64,000 nt of DNA from Micavibrio aeruginosavorus EPB. Its GTDB lineage: Bacteria; Pseudomonadota; Alphaproteobacteria; Micavibrionales; Micavibrionaceae. The notes beneath the pieces were generated by a model. That model searched no databases. It was not told the origin of the DNA and saw nothing but the letters and a program-made list of their open reading frames with translations. The translations under genes were made by a program, and so were the position numbers. The stretch covers positions 939,444-1,003,443 of the forward strand of contig NC_020812.1 of the NCBI RefSeq assembly GCF_000348745.1. Direction: 5' to 3'. Each line of letters opens with the position of its first letter. Position 1 is the stretch's first letter. Below, one piece after another: positions 55,401 through 63,828 of this stretch.

Positions 55401-55879
55401 TTTCCGCCAGCCTGGGAACCCGCGCTGTTAAACCGGCCAAGGTTGCCCATCATCTGTTGCAAGGCGGTCATTTCGTTACCCGATGTCTGGGTTTTTTCAC
55501 GAACGTACGGAATATTCTGGCGGTTCGGGTCAACATTGTTGACGGTTTGCACCACGCCCATATCGTCAAATTCGACCACGACAATCTTTTCTTCAATAAC
55601 TTCCGGGTCCAGAATGCCGCGCTTTTCCGTTTTCTGGCCCAGATAGTACCAGGTGTTCGGATCAAACGTCCCTTCCGTGGTGGGGGAGCCGAGCAGGCGC
55701 ATCACGTCACTGCGGGTGTGGACGCCGGGCTGGACTTCGGCCAGGCGGTAATCCTCAACAATATTGCCGCGCACGGCCACGGTTGGCGTGCAGCCAGCGG
55801 CCAGAATCCCAGTAAAAACAAGGGCCAAGGCGGTGAGGGCGACGGATTGGAACAGCGGTGCTTTTTTCATGGTCTTCAT
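55397..55879 (-). CDS. bamE: Outer-membrane assembly lipoprotein BamE (SmpA/OmlA)
   Basis: Part of the BAM complex that inserts beta-barrel proteins. The 160-residue protein has lipobox LAAGC (Cys30) and the BamE fold (VQPGVHTRSDVMRLLGSPTT, TFDPNTWYYLGQKTEKRG, VVVEFDDMGVV). A second start at 55870 (MKKAPLF) fits as well; the longer frame from 55954 does not. It is divergent from the chaperone gene and overlaps the methyltransferase 3' end by four bases. Confidence 0.9.
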   Translation of the reverse strand: MKTMKKAPLFQSVALTALALVFTGILAAGCTPTVAVRGNIVEDYRLAEVQPGVHTRSDVMRLLGSPTTEGTFDPNTWYYLGQKTEKRGILDPEVIEEKIVVVEFDDMGVVQTVNNVDPNRQNIPYVREKTQTSGNEMTALQQMMGNLGRFNSAGSQAGGN

Positions 55880-55944
55880 CCCAACGGATGTTATATAAAT
55901 ATGTGAACAGACTTGATTTATAATGGTTAAAGGGATCGGATACA

Positions 55945-56541
55945 ATGTTCTCATGGTTCAGAAAGCAACCCAGTCCACAACGCCAGACGGCGGAACGCCT
56001 CTATACCGGGGTGGTCGTGCGGTCGCGAAATCCCTTTTTCTATGAACGCTTTGGCGTGCCGGACACGGTTGATGGCCGGTTTGACATGATCCTTTTGCAT
56101 AGTTTCTGCGTCATCAACGCCCTGAACAAACAGGGGCAGGGGGGGCGCGAACTGGCCCAGGCCCTGTATGACGTGATGTTCGTCGATATGGACCGTTCGG
56201 TCCGCGAAATGGGCGTTGGCGACCTCAGCGTGGGCAAACATGTCCGCCGCATGATGAAGGCTTTTAATGGCCGCATGCATGCCTATCAGGCCGGTATTGA
56301 TAATGCCTCGCTGGATGAGGCGTTGATGCGCAATCTCTATGGCACGGTGACGGGAACGGTTGATCCGACCAACCTGACCATTATGGGCGATTATATCCGC
56401 AATCAGGTCGCGGCCCTGAACACCATGAACCCGGATCGTTTGATGCAGGGGGACATTGAATGGGCCCCGGTACCGGGCGCGGGCATTAAACAACGCGCGC
56501 CGATTGTCGAGCCGCAAAAAACGGATCAGGCCGTCGCCTGA
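55945..56541 (+). CDS. Ubiquinol-cytochrome c chaperone (CBP3-like)
   Basis: Assembly factor for cytochrome bc1 (CBP3/UQCC1 family). The 198-residue protein has the family pattern RNPFFYERFGVPDTVDGRFDM, LAQALYDVMFVDMDRSVREMGVGD and VGKHVRRMMKAFNGRM. In alphaproteobacteria it regularly precedes DUF177 and rpmF, as here. AAGGGATC lies nine bases before the ATG. It marks an aerobic respiratory chain with complex III. Confidence 0.92.
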   Translation: MFSWFRKQPSPQRQTAERLYTGVVVRSRNPFFYERFGVPDTVDGRFDMILLHSFCVINALNKQGQGGRELAQALYDVMFVDMDRSVREMGVGDLSVGKHVRRMMKAFNGRMHAYQAGIDNASLDEALMRNLYGTVTGTVDPTNLTIMGDYIRNQVAALNTMNPDRLMQGDIEWAPVPGAGIKQRAPIVEPQKTDQAVA

Positions 56542-56566
56542 TTGTTCCAATACGGAGTTAGAGTAA

Positions 56567-57196
56567 ATGAAAAAACGCAGTACGGCGCAAGCCGAACAGC
56601 CGGGCTGGTCTTTTGTTGTTGATACCGATGCCATCGGTCTGGGGCCGGTGCATTATTCGATTGAAGCGAGCGAGAAAGATCGTGCGGCGTTGGCCGCACG
56701 GATGGATATTCCAGCCATCGGCGCGCTGAGCGCTGAAATCGATATTACACGCTCCAGCCATAACAAGGCCGTGGTGCATGTTCAGGGCACGCTGAAAGCC
56801 GATGTGACGCAGGAATGCGTTGTGTCGCACGCCCCGATCCATTCCCACATTCTGGAAGATTTTGAGGCGTGGTACGCCGACCGCGAAAAATACATCTCGC
56901 TGGACAAAGCCCGCCATGAACGGCAGGGCCGCGGTGTCGATGCCGAAATCCAGATGATGGAAGAACGCGAAGACCCGGAACCGATGGTGAATGGCAAAAT
57001 CGACCTGGGGGATTTGGTTGGGCAATATTTGTCCCTGGGTCTTGATCCGTACCCGCAGATTGAGGGGGCCGTTCCCGACAAAATCCCCGGCGTGACCGTT
57101 GTGCCGGAAGGCGCCGTGGTCGAATCACCCCTGCGCCGTAATCCGTTCGAGGCCCTGAAGAAGCTTAAAGGACGGAATGACGGGGATGGTGAATAA
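56567..57196 (+). CDS. yceD: DUF177/YceD family protein
   Basis: The YceD family is linked to 23S rRNA accumulation and almost always precedes rpmF. The 209-residue protein has the core VQGTLKADVTQECVVSHAPI and the C-terminal DLGDLVGQYLSLGLDPYPQ. GGAGTT precedes the start. The zinc-binding cysteine pair of some homologues is reduced to one Cys here. Confidence 0.88.
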   Translation: MKKRSTAQAEQPGWSFVVDTDAIGLGPVHYSIEASEKDRAALAARMDIPAIGALSAEIDITRSSHNKAVVHVQGTLKADVTQECVVSHAPIHSHILEDFEAWYADREKYISLDKARHERQGRGVDAEIQMMEEREDPEPMVNGKIDLGDLVGQYLSLGLDPYPQIEGAVPDKIPGVTVVPEGAVVESPLRRNPFEALKKLKGRNDGDGE

Positions 57197-57372
57197 AGCA
57201 AAGCGCCCGCTCCCATTGGGAGAGGGTGAGGCTTTTGGTGTTATGTAAATGATATTTATTAGGAATATCCGCGTTTCTGATTGTTTTTGCTTGCAGGTGC
57301 CCGGATTTTCCAGTATTCAACGGACCTCGAATAACCGAGATCTCAGAATTTACCCAAGTTGAGGGGTTTGAA
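57197..57372. other. Leader of rpmF with short CTCCC/GGGAG hairpin
   Basis: No gene. CTCCC-att-GGGAG at 57210-57222 is a common dispersed-repeat-like sequence; the AT-rich stretch before rpmF could hold a promoter. Confidence 0.4.
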
Positions 57373-57552
57373 ATGGCAGTTCCTAAGAAAAAAACCAGCC
57401 CGTCCAAGCGCGGCATGCGCCGTTCCCACCACGCGCTGACCACCACCAACTGGGTGGAAGATGCGACGTCGGGCGAACCGAAGCGCCGTCACCACATTGA
57501 CCTGAAGTCCGGTACGTACAAGGGCAAGCAGGTTATCGATCCGCGCGGTTAA
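57373..57552 (+). CDS. rpmF: 50S ribosomal protein L32
   Basis: A 59-residue protein with the L32 start [20 protein letters not shown] and the [19 protein letters not shown] segment. GAGGGG lies eight bases before the ATG. The zinc-binding cysteines of some L32 proteins are absent (C-minus form). Position between yceD and plsX is the standard one. Confidence 0.95.
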   Translation: MAVPKKKTSPSKRGMRRSHHALTTTNWVEDATSGEPKRRHHIDLKSGTYKGKQVIDPRG

Positions 57553-57604
57553 TTCCGTCTGGTTTCGGTGACGAAACAATCCTTTATATCAAAGGGATAA
57601 AGAT

Positions 57605-57631
57605 AACGGGGGGCTTTTACTCCCCGTTTTT
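57605..57631 (+). terminator. Terminator after rpmF
   Basis: A 7-bp stem (57605-57611 with 57622-57628), ten-base loop and a T5 run. plsX starts 50 bases later, so it may also be read through. Confidence 0.65.
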
Positions 57632-57682
57632 CGCGTCTATGATCTGCGCTGATTAGCGTTTCCAACAAAAGGATAGAATGGC

Positions 57683-58741
57683 GTGTCCACCAGACAAACC
57701 ATTGCTCTCGATGCCATGGGTGGGGATTTCGGTCCCGATGTTGTTATTCCGGCGGCGGAACTGGCCCGCGCGGATTTACCCGGCGTCCATTTCGCCATCT
57801 TCGGTGATGAACGCCGCATCAATCCGGTGTTAAGTCGTTATCCGGACCTGTGCCGCGTTTGTACCGTCCACCACACTGAAAAAATGATCGCGAATGATGA
57901 GAAGCCGTCCGCCGCCGTGCGGTCCGGCAAGGATTCCAGCATGCGTCTGGCGATCGAAGCGGTGAAGAACGGGGATGCGGGCAGTGTTGTGTCCGCTGGT
58001 AACACCGGTGCCTTGATGGCGATGTCGAAACTGATTTTAAAAAGCCTGCCCGGCATTACGCGCCCCGCGATCGCCAGCGTTTTCCCGACCATGCGCGGCC
58101 GTACGTTAGTTCTAGATCTGGGGGCGAATATTGCATGTGATGCGGAATTGCTGGTGCAGTTTGCCGTTCTGGGCACCGTCTATGCCCGCGTGGTCATGGG
58201 CATTGAAAATCCGACCTTTGGTATTTTGAATGTCGGGTCCGAAGATATGAAGGGCCACGAACATGTGCGCGGTGCGGCGTCGATTTTGTCGAACGTGCAA
58301 TTGCCCGGCCGATATCATGGTTTTGTTGAGGGCAATGATATTGCCTATGGCACCGTTGATGTGGTTGTGACCGATGGGTTCACCGGCAATGTCGCGTTAA
58401 AGGTGGCCGAGGGCGTGGCAAAGATGTCCAGCGATTACACCAAACGCGCATTCAAATCATCGCCGCTGGCGATGTTGGGCGGCATGTTGGCTATGCCGGC
58501 GCTGAAGCGTTTGAAAAAATCCCTCGACCCGCGGTTTTATAATGGCGGCATGTTCCTGGGGCTGGATGGCGTGTGCATCAAAAGCCATGGCGGTATGGAT
58601 GAAATTGGTTTTGCCAACGCCATTCGCGTTGCGGCGGGTCTGGTCGAAAACGGATTTAATCGTCGCGTCGCCTATGAAATTGAACAGCTGATGAATCAGG
58701 AAGCGTTCATTTCGTCCGTCAGTGCGCAAGCCATTTCCTGA
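57683..58741 (+). CDS. plsX: Phosphate acyltransferase PlsX
   Basis: Makes acyl-phosphate from acyl-ACP for phospholipid synthesis. The 352-residue protein has IALDAMGGDFGPDVVI, SAGNTGALMAMSKL and DGFTGNVALKVAEG, all diagnostic. Start is GTG 57683 with AAAGGA nine bases upstream. Its 3' end runs to 13 bases before fabH. Confidence 0.95.
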   Translation: MSTRQTIALDAMGGDFGPDVVIPAAELARADLPGVHFAIFGDERRINPVLSRYPDLCRVCTVHHTEKMIANDEKPSAAVRSGKDSSMRLAIEAVKNGDAGSVVSAGNTGALMAMSKLILKSLPGITRPAIASVFPTMRGRTLVLDLGANIACDAELLVQFAVLGTVYARVVMGIENPTFGILNVGSEDMKGHEHVRGAASILSNVQLPGRYHGFVEGNDIAYGTVDVVVTDGFTGNVALKVAEGVAKMSSDYTKRAFKSSPLAMLGGMLAMPALKRLKKSLDPRFYNGGMFLGLDGVCIKSHGGMDEIGFANAIRVAAGLVENGFNRRVAYEIEQLMNQEAFISSVSAQAIS

Positions 58742-58754
58742 TGAAAGTGATTCA

Positions 58755-59732
58755 ATGACCGTTCGTTCCGTTATTCGCAGCTGTGGTGCCTATCTCCCTG
58801 AACGGGTGATGACCAACGCCGATCTGGAAAAAATCGTCGATACGTCCGATGAATGGATTGTTCAGCGCAGCGGTATCCGTGAACGTCATATTGCGGCGGA
58901 TGATGAAACCGCAGCCGATTTGGCCATCAAGGCCGCACGCGAAGCGTTGATCAATGCGGAACTGAGCGGGGCGGATATTGACGGCGTTATCGTTGCGACA
59001 TCCACGCCGGATACGACGTTCCCGTCCGTCGCGGTCAAGGTTCAGGCGGCGTTGGGGTGTAAGCACGGCCCGACCTTTGATGTGCAGGCTGTATGCTCTG
59101 GTTTTCTCTATGCCCTCAGCGTGGCCGACAGCATGATGCGCACGGGCCATGCCCGCCGCATGCTGGTTGTTGGTGCGGAAAAAATGTCATCCATTTTGAA
59201 TTGGGAAGACCGCACGACGTGTGTCCTGTTCGGTGATGGGGCAGGGGCTGTGGTTCTGGAAGCGCATGATGGCGGAACCGGCACGGCGGCGGACCGCGGG
59301 ATTTTGTCCACGCATTTGTACGCCGATGGCAACCATTGCGACATTTTGAAAACATCGGGCGGTGTGTCCTCCACCCGTGATGCGGGCTTTATCGTCATGG
59401 AAGGGCGCGAAGTGTTCCGCCATGCTGTCGATAAAATGGCCGGGGCCGTGCGTGACGTTTTAGAGAATAACAAGGTGACGGCGGATCAAATCGACTGGCT
59501 GGTCCCGCACCAGGCCAATATCCGCATTCTGGAAGGCGCGGCCAAGAAACTGGGCGTTGGCATGGATCAGGTCATCGTGACCGTGGACCGCCACGGCAAC
59601 ACCTCCGCCGCCTCTATCCCGCTGGCGCTGGCCGAAGGCATGGCCGATGGCCGAATCAAGCCGGGGCAATTGGTGATGCTGGAAGCCCTTGGGGCGGGTC
59701 TGACCTGGGGCGCGGCCCTGATCCGGATGTAA
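58755..59732 (+). CDS. fabH: 3-oxoacyl-ACP synthase III
   Basis: Starts fatty-acid synthesis by condensing acetyl-CoA with malonyl-ACP. The 325-residue enzyme has Cys114 in QAVCSGFLYAL, His252 in PHQANIRIL and Asn in HGNTSAASI, the complete KASIII triad. ATG 58755 is chosen; the frame extends 11 codons into plsX without a ribosome site. Confidence 0.95.
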   Translation: MTVRSVIRSCGAYLPERVMTNADLEKIVDTSDEWIVQRSGIRERHIAADDETAADLAIKAAREALINAELSGADIDGVIVATSTPDTTFPSVAVKVQAALGCKHGPTFDVQAVCSGFLYALSVADSMMRTGHARRMLVVGAEKMSSILNWEDRTTCVLFGDGAGAVVLEAHDGGTGTAADRGILSTHLYADGNHCDILKTSGGVSSTRDAGFIVMEGREVFRHAVDKMAGAVRDVLENNKVTADQIDWLVPHQANIRILEGAAKKLGVGMDQVIVTVDRHGNTSAASIPLALAEGMADGRIKPGQLVMLEALGAGLTWGAALIRM

Positions 59733-59957
59733 GATATCCACAGGCTTCCCTCTGGGCTCCGTGTGGCCCTGTTTTGGGGGTGGATGGGGGCTAATTCTGG
59801 CGGGAATCGGGCCTTTTGTGACCGTAACCCTGATTTAACAAAATCCTGTTACCCTTTGAATTGAATCAGTTTTTCGCCCCAAACCCGGTTGACGCCAGTT
59901 GACCTGCGTGGGGTGGGGCTGTATCGTTGTCTTACTCCAAAAGCAAAAGAGGTTGCG

Positions 59958-60254
59958 ATGACCGGTCGTACTATTACGCGCGCAGATCTGGCGGAAGCCG
60001 TCTATGAACAAGTGGGTTTGTCCCGCAATGAATCGGCCGATCTGGTCGAGGCAGTGCTGGAAGAAATCTCCAAAAACTTGGTCGATGGCGCGAATGTGAA
60101 AATTTCCTCCTTCGGCAGCTTCTCCATTCGGGAGAAGGGCGAGCGGATTGGCCGCAACCCGAAAACGGGTGTTGAGGTTCCAATCCTGCCGCGCAAGGTG
60201 CTGGTCTTCCGCGCTTCGCACGTGCTGAAAGATCGGATTAACAAGGGGGCATGA
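59958..60254 (+). CDS. ihfA: Integration host factor subunit alpha
   Basis: DNA-bending protein acting with IhfB. The 98-residue HU/IHF-fold protein has [25 protein letters not shown] and [22 protein letters not shown] precedes ATG 59958. fabH-ihfA-merR order is standard in alphaproteobacteria. The 225-base gap 59733-59957 has no gene and probably carries a promoter. Confidence 0.94.
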   Translation: MTGRTITRADLAEAVYEQVGLSRNESADLVEAVLEEISKNLVDGANVKISSFGSFSIREKGERIGRNPKTGVEVPILPRKVLVFRASHVLKDRINKGA

Positions 60255-60303
60255 AGCCGGCCTTGAATGGAATAACCAAGCGTATTCTTAAAACACAGGA
60301 ATG

Positions 60304-60948
60304 ATGGACATGACTGGAACCGCGCCGCAGAAAGCAGCCGATTTTAACGCTACCGCAATCGAGGCAACCGGGGCCACCGCACCGGCGGCTCCTGTTGCGC
60401 AAACGGCGAAGGCCAGCGTTGGCGGCGATGCAAAAGCATCGGCCAACAAGGCTGCGGGCGCATTCCGAACCATCAGCGAAGTGGCGGACGAGCTGGGCGT
60501 GCAACAACACGTCCTGCGCTTCTGGGAAACCAAGTTTACGCAAGTAAAACCGCTGAAACGCGGTGGTGGCCGCCGTTACTATCGCCCGGAAGATGTCGTG
60601 TTGCTGAAACACATCCATAACCTTCTCTATACCGAAGGCTACACGATCAAGGGTGTGCAGAAACTTCTGAAAGGTCAGGGGCGCGCGCAGATTGCGGCCG
60701 AACTGACTGGTGCGGCTGAAAAGGCCCCGGCGGCAAAAGTATCCGCCCCGGCCAACGAAGCCGTTCGCCCGGAAGCCAAGGTCGTTGCCCAAGCATCCGC
60801 GGCTCCTGCTGCGCAGGCGGTCGCCCAACCGGCCGTTGGTCGCCCGGTTCCGCCGATGACAGACAAACAGCGCGCCATTCTGGAAGCCATGCTGGGTGAT
60901 CTGCGCGACCTCCGCGATCTGATCCGCCCAGAAGGCAAAGGCGAATAA
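60304..60948 (+). CDS. MerR-family transcription regulator
   Basis: A 214-residue protein: Ala/Thr-rich N-terminal tail (about 50 residues), MerR winged helix-turn-helix ([47 protein letters not shown]), then an Ala/Pro-rich linker and a C-terminal helix. No ligand-binding cysteines are seen. Start choice among ATG 60301, 60304 and 60310 rests on spacing from AGGA. Function in this conserved position is not established. Confidence 0.88.
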   Translation: MDMTGTAPQKAADFNATAIEATGATAPAAPVAQTAKASVGGDAKASANKAAGAFRTISEVADELGVQQHVLRFWETKFTQVKPLKRGGGRRYYRPEDVVLLKHIHNLLYTEGYTIKGVQKLLKGQGRAQIAAELTGAAEKAPAAKVSAPANEAVRPEAKVVAQASAAPAAQAVAQPAVGRPVPPMTDKQRAILEAMLGDLRDLRDLIRPEGKGE

Positions 60949-60962
60949 TCCAACCAAAACCC

Positions 60963-60994
60963 AAGGCAAACCCGCATTCGGATTTGCCTTTCCT
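60963..60994 (+). terminator. Terminator after the MerR gene
   Basis: An 8-bp stem extended by CC/GG (60963-60972 with 60980-60990) and a T-rich tail, just before tRNA-Pro. Confidence 0.7.
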
Positions 60995-61032
60995 CTCTAT
61001 TCGAGCTATAGAAATCACCTGTTTTTAAATGT

Positions 61033-61109
61033 CGGGGCGTGGCGCAGCCTGGTAGCGCACTTGCATGGGGTGCAAGGGGTCGCAAGTTCAAATCTTGTCG
61101 CCCCGACCA
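61033..61109 (+). tRNA. tRNA-Pro (anticodon GGG)
   Basis: A 77-base cloverleaf: acceptor CGGGGCG/CGCCCCG (61033-61039 with 61099-61105), anticodon loop ATGGGGT, T-loop region AGTTCAAATCT, discriminator A and encoded CCA at 61107-61109. Its 3' end is copied at 61201. Confidence 0.96.
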
Positions 61110-61116
61110 TTTAAAA
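61089..61116 (+). repeat. 28-bp direct repeat, copy 1 (tRNA-Pro 3' end and flank)
   Basis: Identical to 61201-61228, 112 bases downstream. The repeat spans the T-arm 3' side, acceptor, CCA and TTTAAAA flank. Confidence 0.85.
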
Positions 61117-61130
61117 GACAGGCCTCTCCA

Positions 61131-61148
61131 AAGATTTGAACTTGCGAC
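61131..61148 (-). repeat. 18-bp inverted copy of the tRNA-Pro T-arm
   Basis: Exact reverse complement of 61079-61096. In a readthrough transcript it could pair with the tRNA T-arm and block its folding. Confidence 0.8.
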
Positions 61149-61200
61149 AATCAAGTAAGCGAAGTTCAGCCCGGAGCGATAGCGCAGGGCCGCGGGTACG

Positions 61201-61228
61201 CAAATCTTGTCGCCCCGACCATTTAAAA
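61201..61228 (+). repeat. 28-bp direct repeat, copy 2
   Basis: Exact copy of 61089-61116 without a functional tRNA upstream; the preceding 61149-61200 looks like a scrambled tRNA remnant. Confidence 0.85.
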
Positions 61229-61238
61229 ATGAGGTCGT

Positions 61239-61264
61239 AAAGGAGCTGAAGGGTTCCTTTTTTT
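61239..61264 (+). terminator. Probable terminator of the tRNA-Pro transcript
   Basis: A 6-bp AAAGGA/TCCTTT stem (61239-61244 with 61255-61260) runs into a T7 run, ending at the convergent oxidase gene. Confidence 0.55.
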
Positions 61265-62372
61265 ATTGGTTTAAAAGTTTCGCGACATCTTCGGCGATCG
61301 CCATGCAAGATGTCAGTCCCGGGCTTTCAATACCGTATAGATTGATCAATCCGGCAACGCCATGTACATCAGGTCCTTGAATAACAAAGTCACCATCCGG
61401 TTGGCCGGGGCCAGCCAGTTTGGGACGAATTCCGGCATAAGACGGGATCAATTCACGATCCATTACGCCTGGCCAATAACGGCGGACGGACTCCCTGAAG
61501 TTCGGTTCGCGGGACGGATCAACCGTATAGTTGAAATGATTGGCATCGGTATCCAGCCATTCAACATCGGGGCCAAACTGGCTCTCACCTGCAATGTTCA
61601 TTGTGAAATGCGCACCAAGTCCGCCGGGGACGGGTACAGGATAAACCAATCGTGAGAATGGTGCTGCGCCAGAGACAGAAAAATAATTCCCCTTTGCCAC
61701 GTAGCGCGGCGGGATTGTGTTTTGATCCAGGCCAACAATCATACGTGCGACAGATTGGGCGGACAGTCCTGCGGCATTGATGACTGTTTTTGCCAGAATG
61801 GGTTCAGCGTCTTGTAGCTCAATGATAATTCCAGCTGCTGTCACGTGTCCACCAGTGATACCATTGCGCAAGGCGACAAAGCCGCCATTGTTTTCGATAT
61901 CGGCCTGAAATTCCTGCATCAAAATATGGATGTCTATAATGCCGGTGGACGGTGATAGGACGCCGCCAAGGCAGTCCAGTTCCGGCTCCATCGCCAAGGC
62001 TTCATCGCGTGTAACCGGTGTTAAATCATGAACGCCATTGGCCTTGGCGCGATCACAGATGGTTTCAATCTTGGCGAAATCTTCGGGGATGCAGGCAACG
62101 ATCATCTTGCCGCAATTTTTATACGGGACATGCCGGTCACGGGCATAGGTGTAGAGTAGGTCTTTGCCTCGTACGCACAGCCGGGCTTTGTTTGATCCGG
62201 TGGGGTAATAGATTCCGGCATGGATAACGCCAGAATTTCTGGCGCTGGTGACGGACCCGATCATAGCTTCAGATTCGGCCACAATTACTTCTCGCCCGGC
62301 AAGGCTCAGGGCGCGCCCCGCGGCCAATCCCACCACGCCGGCACCGATAATCAAAACATCGATCTTTTCCAT
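61263..62372 (-). CDS. lhgO: L-2-hydroxyglutarate oxidase-like FAD oxidoreductase
   Basis: A 369-residue DAO-family flavoenzyme. N-terminal Rossmann motif [19 protein letters not shown], the LhgO-type SARNSGVIHAGIYYPTGS and RLCVRGKDLLY segments, and C-terminal SYAGIRPKLAGPG with GIESPGLTSCMAIAE fit L-2-hydroxyglutarate oxidase, which clears a metabolite side product and feeds electrons to quinone. ATG 62372 has CAAGGC upstream; a longer frame to 62438 lacks support. It is divergent from the exopolysaccharide-type regulator. Confidence 0.85.
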   Translation of the reverse strand: MEKIDVLIIGAGVVGLAAGRALSLAGREVIVAESEAMIGSVTSARNSGVIHAGIYYPTGSNKARLCVRGKDLLYTYARDRHVPYKNCGKMIVACIPEDFAKIETICDRAKANGVHDLTPVTRDEALAMEPELDCLGGVLSPSTGIIDIHILMQEFQADIENNGGFVALRNGITGGHVTAAGIIIELQDAEPILAKTVINAAGLSAQSVARMIVGLDQNTIPPRYVAKGNYFSVSGAAPFSRLVYPVPVPGGLGAHFTMNIAGESQFGPDVEWLDTDANHFNYTVDPSREPNFRESVRRYWPGVMDRELIPSYAGIRPKLAGPGQPDGDFVIQGPDVHGVAGLINLYGIESPGLTSCMAIAEDVAKLLNQ

Positions 62373-62488
62373 TTTGCCTTGATCCTTTTCAGCGGGCCCT
62401 AATCCCCTGATAAAGCCTTGAAATTCCGTCGGCGTCAATATTTACATAATCTATAGATGGAGCTGGTTTCGGGGTGGGGATGGTCTAA

Positions 62489-62503
62489 ATTCACAGTGTG
62501 AAT
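62489..62503. promoter_or_regulatory. Perfect 15-bp palindrome upstream of the EPS-type regulator
   Basis: ATTCACA-G-TGTGAAT lies 85 bases before the regulator ATG and about 117 bases before the divergent oxidase ATG. It is a candidate operator, perhaps autoregulatory. It is not a CRP site, since the half-sites face the other way. Confidence 0.5.
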
Positions 62504-62588
62504 ATTGTTGAACCCGCCTCCAGTGGGGCGTAGTATGCCCACCGATTTAACCCCCGGTTTTATTCAGTGAAAAGGCGATGGCGTAGCC

Positions 62589-63230
62589 ATGTCCGAGCAT
62601 ATGAAATTGAAAGCCGAGTTGGACTTCCTGACCGCGATTGAGCGTGGGGAGGTTGTAACCCAGATGACCCTGAAACAACGCATTGGTGTTTCGGTTGGGT
62701 TGATCAATGCCTTGCTGAAACGGGCCGTGGGTAAAGGGTATGTCAAGGTACGTCGCGCGCCTTACAAGCGCTATGCGTACTATCTGACACCGCAAGGGTT
62801 CAGTGAAAAAAGCCGTTTGGTTGCGGCATATCTGGAATCCTCAATTGATTTTCTGCGTCAGGCGCGTGCGCAATATGCCGATATTTTTGAAACATCCCTG
62901 CGTCAGGGCAAGGGCTGTTTTGCGCTGGCTGGTGCAGGCGAACTGGCAGAAATTGCCATTTTATCGACGCTGGGTCAGGATGTTAAAAACCTTATCATTC
63001 TTGATCCCGTGACGGAACGTAGTGATGTTTCGGGTGTGCGTGTCGTTCGCGATCTAGGCGGCCATGATGTCGATGCCATCGTCATGACCGATGCAACCAA
63101 TCCGCAGGATTCGTTTGAACATTTACGTCGGACGTACCCGGACGTATCCATTCTGTGGCCTGCCTTGCTGCGTATTACGCCCGATCGTGATGAATTGATC
63201 CGCGCTCATGATGAGGGACGCGCGGCATGA
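62589..63230 (+). CDS. Winged-helix regulator (MarR_EPS-like) with Rossmann-like C-terminal domain
   Basis: A 213-residue protein. Residues about 8-85 resemble the EPS-associated MarR-type winged helix (LTAIERGEVVTQMTLKQRIGVSVGLINALLKRAVGKG region). Residues about 108-200 look like a Rossmann-type ligand domain (FALAGAGELAEIAILSTLG, then VKNLIILDP and DAIVMTD), as in nucleotide-sugar or Rex-like sensing. The stop overlaps the NusG-type gene start (ATGA), so the two are coupled. It probably controls the polysaccharide cluster that begins at the right edge. Confidence 0.75.
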   Translation: MSEHMKLKAELDFLTAIERGEVVTQMTLKQRIGVSVGLINALLKRAVGKGYVKVRRAPYKRYAYYLTPQGFSEKSRLVAAYLESSIDFLRQARAQYADIFETSLRQGKGCFALAGAGELAEIAILSTLGQDVKNLIILDPVTERSDVSGVRVVRDLGGHDVDAIVMTDATNPQDSFEHLRRTYPDVSILWPALLRITPDRDELIRAHDEGRAA

Positions 63231-63730
63231 GCAATTGGTTCGTGATTCAAACCCAGCCTAATCAGGAATTTCGTGCGGAAACACATTTGCGCCGTCAGGG
63301 GTATGATGTGTGGTTGCCGTGCATAAAGAAAATTCGTCGCCATGCCCGCCGAGTTGAAAATGTACAGCGGCCATTGTTTCCGGGATATATGTTCGTCCGT
63401 ATGGATATTAATGAGCAACCGTGGCGCGCCATCAACGGCACGTTTGGTGTGCGTAACATTCTTTGCCAGAACAATAAGCCGCAAACGATTGCCCCTGGGT
63501 TTATTGAGGCGCTCCGTAATCGTGCAGTCGATGATGGACGCACTATTCCTGTGGATGATGGAATGCGCGAAGGCAACGTCGTACGTATTGCACAGGGACC
63601 TTTCGAGGACTATATCGGAACGATTTTAAAAATTGCGGACCGGGATCGCATCATGTTGATGTTGCAGATTTTGGGACGCGAAGTGCGCGCGATTGTGTCG
63701 CGACATGAGGTTGTTCCGGCCAACGCGTAA
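63227..63730 (+). CDS. NusG-family antiterminator (RfaH/UpxY-like)
   Basis: A 167-residue paralogue of NusG. It has the NGN domain (NWFVIQTQPNQEFRAETHLRRQG, PLFPGYMFVRMDI) and a KOW domain (EGNVVRIAQGPFEDYIGTIL). Genes of this type sit at the head of long polysaccharide operons and let RNA polymerase read through them. It is translationally coupled to the upstream regulator and is followed by a sugar-nucleotide epimerase, which fits. It is not housekeeping nusG, which neighbours secE and rplK. Confidence 0.85.
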   Translation: MSNWFVIQTQPNQEFRAETHLRRQGYDVWLPCIKKIRRHARRVENVQRPLFPGYMFVRMDINEQPWRAINGTFGVRNILCQNNKPQTIAPGFIEALRNRAVDDGRTIPVDDGMREGNVVRIAQGPFEDYIGTILKIADRDRIMLMLQILGREVRAIVSRHEVVPANA

Positions 63731-63828
63731 AAGCGCGAAGGCCATTCTAAAAAAATACAAGCCTTTGGGTGAATGCGATTCACCCAAACGGCGGTAGCGT
63801 GCAAAAATTTACCCAAAAGGAGCAAAAA

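Noticed and set aside
57210-57222. CTCCC/GGGAG hairpin as a terminator after yceD
   Set aside because: Stem is short and no T-run follows; rpmF is normally cotranscribed with yceD.
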